From Bacteroidota bacterium (GTDB taxonomy: Bacteria; Bacteroidota; Bacteroidia; Flavobacteriales; Weeksellaceae): 38,300 nt of DNA. The notes beneath the pieces are model-generated. The model did no database searches. It was not told the origin of the DNA and saw only the letters and a program-made list of their open reading frames with translations. How positions within the stretch are numbered: the stretch's first letter is position 1; every line of letters begins with the position of its first letter. The position numbers were made by a program, and so were the translations under genes. The stretch is taken from positions 1-38,300 of the forward strand of contig JAEWIR010000008.1 in the NCBI GenBank assembly GCA_023386965.1, in the 5' to 3' direction. Of this stretch, positions 33,503 to 38,300 are shown piece after piece.

Positions 33503-34798
33503 ATGAATCCTTTTATCGAAGAACTTAAATGGCGCGGACTTTACGCAGACATGATGCCCGGAACTGATGAACAGTTGAATAAGGAAGTTACGTCGGCATA
33601 TATAGGTTTTGACCCCACAGCGGATTCACTGCATATTGGAAGTCTGATTCCGATTAAAGTTCTGGCCCATTTCCAGCAGCACGGCCATAAGCCGATCGCT
33701 CTTGTGGGCGGTGCCACCGGCATGATTGGCGATCCGTCCGGCAAATCCAGCGAAAGAAACCTCCTGGACGAAGCAACCCTGAATCATTATGTAGACTGCA
33801 TTAAGGCGCAACTTTCAAAATTCCTCAACTTTGAAGGTGAGGAAGAGAATAGAGCCGAGCTCGTGAACAATTACGACTGGATGAAGGAATTCAGCTTTCT
33901 GGAATTTGTACGCGATGTGGGCAAGAACCTGACCGTTAACTATATGATGGCCAAGGAATCTGTGAAGAAGCGGATTACAGGCGAAAACGGTGCCGAGGGG
34001 ATGAGTTTTACAGAATTTACTTATCAGTTACTGCAGGGCTATGATTTCCTGCACCTTTACAAAAACAATAACGTGAAGCTGCAGATGGGCGGCTCGGACC
34101 AGTGGGGAAACATCACCACGGGAACGGAACTTATCCGCAGAAAGGTACAGGGCGAAGCCTTTGCCTTAACGGTTCCGCTTATCACCAAGGCCGATGGCTC
34201 CAAATTCGGGAAATCTGAAAGTGGCGAGAATTACTGGCTGGATCCCAAAAGGACTTCTCCCTACCGTTTCTACCAGTTTTGGGTAAATGCGACCGATGAG
34301 GATGCCGAACGTTTTATAAAATTCTACACCTTCCTGGGCAAAGAACAAATTGAAAGTCTGATAGAGGAGCATAAGCAGGCGCCACATGAAAGGAAACTTC
34401 AGAAAAAACTGGCTGAAGAAGTGACGGTTTGGGTACACAGCCGCGAAGATTTTGAAAAAGCAGTGAAGGCCTCGGATATACTTTTCGGGCGCTCTACGGC
34501 AGAAGACCTTAAAAATCTTGATGAACATACCTTTCTTGAAGTGTTCGACGGAGTGCCACAGAAAGATATTTCAAAAGCGGAACTGATCGGATCCAACATC
34601 ATTGACCTTATCTCTGAGAAATCAGCTTTCCTGAAGTCTAAAGGTGAGGCCAGGAGAGAGCTGCAAAGCAATTCCATCTCCATCAATAAAGACAAAGTAA
34701 ACGACACGTTTGAAGTTTCTGAAGCAGATTTAATTGACGGGAAATTCCTGCTGCTGCAGAAGGGAAAGAAGAATTATTTTATCGTGAAAGCAGTGTAA
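33503..34798 (+). CDS. tyrS: Tyrosyl-tRNA synthetase
   Basis: A class I aminoacyl-tRNA synthetase of 431 residues that charges tRNA-Tyr. The HIGH motif is HIGS at 44-47, the tyrosine-binding region includes QMGGSDQWGN (194-203), the KMSKS motif is KFGKS at 234-238, and a C-terminal S4 RNA-binding domain follows (about 365-431; RRELQSNSISINKDKV). The ATG at 33503 gives the canonical MNPFIEELKWRG start; the open frame further upstream overlaps tatC and is not conserved. A TATATTTA sequence (33478-33485) is a possible weak -7 box. A strong terminator follows at 34819. Confidence 0.95.
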   Translation: MNPFIEELKWRGLYADMMPGTDEQLNKEVTSAYIGFDPTADSLHIGSLIPIKVLAHFQQHGHKPIALVGGATGMIGDPSGKSSERNLLDEATLNHYVDCIKAQLSKFLNFEGEEENRAELVNNYDWMKEFSFLEFVRDVGKNLTVNYMMAKESVKKRITGENGAEGMSFTEFTYQLLQGYDFLHLYKNNNVKLQMGGSDQWGNITTGTELIRRKVQGEAFALTVPLITKADGSKFGKSESGENYWLDPKRTSPYRFYQFWVNATDEDAERFIKFYTFLGKEQIESLIEEHKQAPHERKLQKKLAEEVTVWVHSREDFEKAVKASDILFGRSTAEDLKNLDEHTFLEVFDGVPQKDISKAELIGSNIIDLISEKSAFLKSKGEARRELQSNSISINKDKVNDTFEVSEADLIDGKFLLLQKGKKNYFIVKAV

Positions 34799-34818
34799 AC
34801 ACACCATATAATACCTGT

Positions 34819-34845
34819 AAAAGCCGCGAATTTTTTGCGGCTTTT
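34819..34845 (+). terminator. Terminator of tyrS
   Basis: AAAAGCCGC at 34819-34827 pairs with GCGGCTTTT at 34837-34845, a 9-base stem ending in a T-run, 21 bases after the tyrS stop. Confidence 0.8.
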
Positions 34846-34932
34846 ATTGTATGCATAGTGTAAGGTGGAGCTGCAGACCATGGTTTTACTGTATTCGGCG
34901 TAACTTTATGCCTTCATATATTCTTTCAGTTC

Positions 34933-35685
34933 ATGACCATCCTTATTTTTATTGCAGTCCTTTGGTATTCCGGACTTTTTTTCCAAACCTTCTTCCTCCA
35001 CCGCTACGCCGCTCATCAAAGTTTTAAAATGTCCCGTTTTGGCGAAAAGCTGTGCTATGTCCTCACCTGGATCACACAGGGATCCAATTATCTTTCGGCT
35101 TATGGCTATGGTGTCATGCACCGCATGCATCATGCCTATGCCGACACTGAAAAAGATCCGCACTCGCCGAAATACGACCATAACCTTTTCACAATGATGT
35201 GGCGTACGAAATCCATTTATCAGCAGATTAACCAGCAAAAGGTAGCTATAGAAGAAAAATTCACCAAGAACGTTCCGAAGTGGGAAGCGTTTGACCGCTT
35301 TGCAAGTTCATGGTTTTCCAGACTTGTCTGGGCGGCCGGCTATACCGCATTCTTTTATATTTTCACTACGGCCTGGTGGCAGTGGCTCTTACTTCCTGTT
35401 GCTTATATGATGGCGCCAATCCACGGCGTGATCATCAACTGGTTCGGGCACATTTACGGCTATGTAAACTTTAGAGTTTCAGACACCTCTAAAAACCTTT
35501 TCAGATTCGACTGGCTGATGATGGGCGAAGGCTATCACAATAACCACCACAAACACGGCAGCAGAGCCAACTTTGGCGGCGTAAGATGGCACGAGATAGA
35601 TGTGACCTACTACATTATGCTTGTCCTGGACAAAATGAGACTGATAAAGCTGAAGCCGGTCGCAAAAGTGGAGCGTGAACTATAA
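34933..35685 (+). CDS. Membrane fatty acid desaturase
   Basis: A 250-residue di-iron desaturase of the acyl-CoA/acyl-lipid class that adds a double bond to a membrane fatty acid. The three histidine boxes are HRYAAH (23-28), HRMHH (63-67) and HNNHH (202-206), with an extra conserved His173 in NWFGHIYGY. Hydrophobic spans at about 1-22, 40-58, 133-148 and 150-170 suit four membrane helices. It is short but complete for the bacterial family. Position of desaturation cannot be predicted. It lies between two terminators, so it is probably transcribed alone; the promoter is not obvious. Confidence 0.87.
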   Translation: MTILIFIAVLWYSGLFFQTFFLHRYAAHQSFKMSRFGEKLCYVLTWITQGSNYLSAYGYGVMHRMHHAYADTEKDPHSPKYDHNLFTMMWRTKSIYQQINQQKVAIEEKFTKNVPKWEAFDRFASSWFSRLVWAAGYTAFFYIFTTAWWQWLLLPVAYMMAPIHGVIINWFGHIYGYVNFRVSDTSKNLFRFDWLMMGEGYHNNHHKHGSRANFGGVRWHEIDVTYYIMLVLDKMRLIKLKPVAKVEREL

Positions 35686-35704
35686 ACAGAGACTTTAAAA
35701 ACAT

Positions 35705-35735
35705 AAAAATCCCGGAATGAATATTTCCGGGATTT
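35705..35735. terminator. Bidirectional terminator between the desaturase and lipoprotein genes
   Basis: AAATCCCGGAA at 35707-35717 pairs with TTCCGGGATTT at 35725-35735 (11 bp). T-rich sequence follows on the minus strand and, less strictly, on the plus strand. It sits between two convergent genes. Confidence 0.8.
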
Positions 35736-35761
35736 GTTATTTGCTTTGGATTGGTAATCTA

Positions 35762-36175
35762 TTATTTATTGAAATCCACCACCGTCTTGGCCATCAGGTT
35801 GACACCTTTGGCAGTATCAACAGCTTTCTGTTCACCGTTTACAAAAATCCTTACAATCAGTCTGGAATCGGCATCGACACCCTCTCCGGTTGCAGCAAGA
35901 TGTACAGCTCCTACAGAACTGTTCACGATTTGCGGCTCACTGGACCAGGTAGTACCGGGAACATTGAACTTGGTGCTTTGCACTGTACCTACCTGAGTAA
36001 CCACCGCATTGATGTCTACCAGCGGAGTTGCCTGTACGGTAAAGGCTACGCTCAGCGTTTCGTTCGGGTCTTCTTCACGCTCCTTACAGGAGGAAAAAAG
36101 GCTTAATATAGTAACTGAAGCTATTAAGGGTAACGTAAAACTGATCTTTTTACGGGAAAGAAGCGTTCTTTTCAT
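35762..36175 (-). CDS. Small lipoprotein of unknown function
   Basis: I do not recognise the family. The 137-residue product has a long basic N-region (MKRTLLSRKK), a hydrophobic core, and lipobox LFSSC with Cys30. The residues after it, KEREEDPNE, are strongly acidic, consistent with surface export of Bacteroidota lipoproteins. The mature part of about 105 residues looks all-beta (SVAFTVQATPLVDINAVVTQ; SRLIVRIFVNGEQKAV) and has an immunoglobulin-like feel. A TATATTTG box lies 22 bases before the ATG, and a bidirectional terminator follows the gene, so it is transcribed alone. Confidence 0.78.
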   Translation of the reverse strand: MKRTLLSRKKISFTLPLIASVTILSLFSSCKEREEDPNETLSVAFTVQATPLVDINAVVTQVGTVQSTKFNVPGTTWSSEPQIVNSSVGAVHLAATGEGVDADSRLIVRIFVNGEQKAVDTAKGVNLMAKTVVDFNK

Positions 36176-36197
36176 GCCAAATTTTATTATTAACGGT

Positions 36198-36205
36198 CAA
36201 ATATA
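36198..36205 (-). promoter_or_regulatory. -7 box TATATTTG of the small lipoprotein gene
   Basis: An exact TAnnTTTG, 22 bases before the ATG. No TTG at the usual -33 distance. Confidence 0.5.
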
Positions 36206-36309
36206 GGATTTTTTAATAATAAAGATTGACATTCTGCACATTATTTGCAATTAAATTGCCCGAAATTTCAGCCTTAATGGCAATTCACAGGCATGGCAGC
36301 AGATTTGAC

Positions 36310-36317
36310 TATATTCG
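36310..36317 (+). promoter_or_regulatory. Possible -7 box TATATTCG of the esterase gene
   Basis: One mismatch from TAnnTTTG, in the TAnnTTCG form also seen before the T9SS-domain gene. It ends 13 bases before the ATG. No -33 element. Confidence 0.3.
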
Positions 36318-36330
36318 CAGAAAATATTCT

Positions 36331-36969
36331 ATGGACCTTCAGTACCTTATACGCGAACCTCAGCATATCACTCCGCAAACCACCATTCTGTTTCTTCTCC
36401 ATGGCTATGGCAGCAATGAACAGGATCTGTTCTCTTTTACCCCTACCCTACCCGAGGACTGGATTGTAGTAAGTTTTCGGGCGCCACATTCCACTGAGTA
36501 TGAAGGTTTTTCGTGGTATGATATCGATTTTATGGATCCTGAAAAATTTGTGGATACAGCACAGGCCAATGCGTCACTGAACGGCATCCTGGACCAAATG
36601 CTCAGAATATCCAACCAATATGGACTCACCGACAACAAAACACATTTGTGTGGCTTTTCGCAAGGCGGTATCCTAAGTTACGCACTTGCCCTGCGTTTAC
36701 CTGAATTATTTTCCAAAGTAGCCTGCCTGAGCTGTTATCCTGAAGAAAAACTTCTGGGAGAAATTGTTAAGGACAAGAAAAAACTGGAACACCTGCGTTT
36801 CTTTATCTCTCATGGTACCGACGACACTGTTATCCCTCTGGAGTGGGGCCGCAAAGCCGCAGATCTGTTATACGACCTGAACTGCTATTTCACTTTCCGC
36901 GAATATATGAGCGGACACGGCGTGAACCAGAAAAATTATATGGACCTGATGGACTTCTTCAAGAAGTAA
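36331..36969 (+). CDS. Alpha/beta-hydrolase, carboxylesterase/phospholipase family
   Basis: A 212-residue serine hydrolase of the carboxylesterase (YpfH/acyl-protein thioesterase-like) family. LFLLHGYGSNEQDL (20-33) forms the oxyanion loop, Ser110 in GFSQGG is the nucleophile, Asp165 in HGTDDTVIP the acid, and His196 in SGHGVN the base. The triad is complete. No signal peptide, so it is cytoplasmic. The ATG at 36331 is chosen because conserved sequence begins there; an upstream TTG would add 35 residues without homology. Substrate unknown. Divergent from the small lipoprotein and convergent with purE. Confidence 0.85.
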   Translation: MDLQYLIREPQHITPQTTILFLLHGYGSNEQDLFSFTPTLPEDWIVVSFRAPHSTEYEGFSWYDIDFMDPEKFVDTAQANASLNGILDQMLRISNQYGLTDNKTHLCGFSQGGILSYALALRLPELFSKVACLSCYPEEKLLGEIVKDKKKLEHLRFFISHGTDDTVIPLEWGRKAADLLYDLNCYFTFREYMSGHGVNQKNYMDLMDFFKK

Positions 36970-37097
36970 ACAAAAGTGGACTTCTCCACGCTCATTATGA
37001 AAAGGCGGCTTCTTCTTTTGACCTCAATATTATTTTAATTCAAGAATGGAAACAGAATAAGCCGTGATAGTCCGCGGTCTTTTGGGACGGTTGCCGG

Positions 37098-37601
37098 CTA
37101 TTTGTCGAAGTTGTTAGGATGGCTTTTGCTGATTTCATCCACCGTTCCGAGAACCTTGTCTTTAAGTGATTCCTGGTATTTTTCAAGTCTTTCCGCAACG
37201 GATTCGTCGGATGCGCCAATGATCTTGGCGGCCAGGATACCCGCGTTCATGGCACCGTTCAGCGCAACTGTAGCCACGGGAATTCCGGAGGGCATCTGGA
37301 GAATGGAAAGAATGGAATCCCAACCGTCAATGGAGTTGGAGGATAAGATCGGAACGCCGATTACAGGAAGCGTGGTACAGCTCGCTACCATGCCGGGAAG
37401 GTGTGCGGCACCGCCGGCACCGGCTACGATTACCTTCAGTCCACGGCTTTTTGCAGATTTTGCATAGTCGAACATGCGTTCCGGAGTCCTGTGTGCCGAA
37501 ACCACCGTAAGTTCATAGTCTATATTCTGTGATTTCAAGAAATCTGCTGCCTGCTGCATAATGGCCAGATCGCTCTGGCTACCCATAATTATTCCGACCA
37601 T
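37098..37601 (-). CDS. purE: N5-carboxyaminoimidazole ribonucleotide mutase
   Basis: PurE class I moves the carboxyl group of N5-CAIR to give CAIR in de novo purine synthesis. The 167-residue protein starts MVGIIMGSQSD, with catalytic His37 in SAHRTPERM, the glycine-rich AGAGGAAHLPGM and the NGAMNAG segment near the C-terminus. Length and motifs are canonical. purK is not adjacent in the window. ATG start; no clear promoter box upstream. It diverges from the EamA transporter. Confidence 0.95.
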   Translation of the reverse strand: MVGIIMGSQSDLAIMQQAADFLKSQNIDYELTVVSAHRTPERMFDYAKSAKSRGLKVIVAGAGGAAHLPGMVASCTTLPVIGVPILSSNSIDGWDSILSILQMPSGIPVATVALNGAMNAGILAAKIIGASDESVAERLEKYQESLKDKVLGTVDEISKSHPNNFDK

Positions 37602-37682
37602 ACCGAGAAAAAAGATATTTATTTTGAAGGCTTAAAGTTAGGAAAATTTCGCAAAAAAAGACCTCATGCCGTGTGGAATGGC

Positions 37683-37690
37683 TACTTTTG
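37683..37690 (+). promoter_or_regulatory. -7 box TACTTTTG of the EamA gene
   Basis: An exact TAnnTTTG, identical to the box of tRNA-Pro, ending four bases before the GTG start. This suggests a nearly leaderless transcript. No -33 TTG at the usual spacing. Confidence 0.5.
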
Positions 37691-37694
37691 CAGC

Positions 37695-38300
37695 GTGAAA
37701 ATCAGCGCAGATCTCCGGCTCATCATAGCAGTTCTTACCATCGCCATCGTTTGGGGAACCACCTTTCTCGGCATAAAGATCGGTGTGGAAACCATCCCGC
37801 CCTGGTTTGTAGCCGGCCTGCGGCAGCTGCTGGCCGCACTTATCCTACTTCTTTTCCTGATTGCGCGCCGACAGTTAAAATGGATCGGACGCCGTAACTT
37901 CATGGTGCAGATCACCCTTTCGTCGCTGATGCTGATCGTTGCCAACGGTCTTACCACCGTGGCCGAAGCACATATTTCCAGCAGTCTGGCCTCCCTGGTA
38001 AGTTCAATGTCACCGATAGCCGTTTTGCTTTGCAGTGTTATTTTCGGACTGGAAAAATTTACTTTCAGATCGGTTGCCGGGATACTTTTTGGCTTTAGCG
38101 GGGTGCTGTTTATCTTTTGGAACGGAATGTCCGATTTTGCAAACCCTGATTACCTTTTCGGCATTATCCTGCTGTTTCTTGCCATATTCGGTTGGGCAGG
38201 CGGAACTGTTTACACAAAGAAAATTCAGTTCCGTAATGACACTCTTTTCCTGAACCTCTTTTACCAGTTTGCTTTTGCGGGAATTGTGCAGCTAATCATT
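37695..38300 (+). CDS. EamA-family (DMT) transporter, cut by the window end
   Basis: The first 202 codons of a drug/metabolite transporter superfamily permease of the inner membrane. It starts VKISADLRLIIAVLTIAIVW, where WGTTFLGIKIG and the following PPWFVAGLRQLLAA are the typical first-helix pattern of EamA. Six hydrophobic spans are visible to the edge. A second EamA repeat would be expected beyond the window. The start is GTG at 37695, as no in-frame ATG lies upstream. The substrate cannot be predicted; family members export amino acids or other metabolites. No stop codon inside the window. Confidence 0.82.
   Translation, partial: MKISADLRLIIAVLTIAIVWGTTFLGIKIGVETIPPWFVAGLRQLLAALILLLFLIARRQLKWIGRRNFMVQITLSSLMLIVANGLTTVAEAHISSSLASLVSSMSPIAVLLCSVIFGLEKFTFRSVAGILFGFSGVLFIFWNGMSDFANPDYLFGIILLFLAIFGWAGGTVYTKKIQFRNDTLFLNLFYQFAFAGIVQLII

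Overview
The window looks like part of a chromosome from a member of the Bacteroidota, class Flavobacteriia, most probably near Chryseobacterium/Kaistella (Weeksellaceae). The grounds are: a type IX secretion (T9SS) sorting domain, a lipid-anchored TamL next to TamB, flavobacterial-type SpeA and RecQ, lipoproteins with acidic residues after the acylated Cys, almost no Shine-Dalgarno sequences, and many upstream boxes of the Bacteroidota form TAnnTTTG, some with a TTG about 19-21 bp further upstream. The placement is inferred from protein character; no database was searched.

Layout. Positions 1-45 are G and C homopolymers, probably a contig-end artefact. Positions 117-6395 are a minus-strand run: lptB with an unusual C-terminal extension, an ABC exporter, a small lipoprotein, a PduO-type cobalamin adenosyltransferase, thiamine pyrophosphokinase and arginine decarboxylase. 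Positions 6519-10627 hold small genes on both strands: a TM2 protein, hemB (metal site without zinc cysteines), a stand-alone T9SS sorting domain, a VOC protein with a zinc-ribbon protein, tRNA-Pro(GGG) with a clear promoter, a CvfB-like S1 protein and a KTSC protein. Positions 10681-16347 are a minus-strand operon of a TonB-dependent receptor, a DUF4876-like surface lipoprotein and a DUF6850-like barrel; this is the best candidate for an uncharacterised system. Positions 16606-23960 carry tamB-tamL, translationally coupled. Then follow a small KOW protein, a large B12-binding radical SAM protein, and a roughly 650-bp array of seven ~100-bp tandem repeats. Positions 27541-38300 are mostly housekeeping: lpdA, recQ, kdsD, tatC, tyrS, a fatty acid desaturase, a small lipoprotein, an esterase, purE and a truncated EamA transporter.

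Functional picture. Much of the window concerns building the cell envelope: LptB (LPS transport), KdsD (Kdo precursor), TamB/TamL (outer membrane assembly and lipid traffic), TatC, a TonB-linked uptake operon, lipoproteins and a T9SS substrate-like peptide. The rest is core metabolism and information processing. There is no phage, transposase, CRISPR array or classical defence island. The least explained parts are the TonB/DUF4876/DUF6850 operon, the tandem repeat array, the LptB extension, the orphan radical SAM protein and a long hairpin upstream of tamB.
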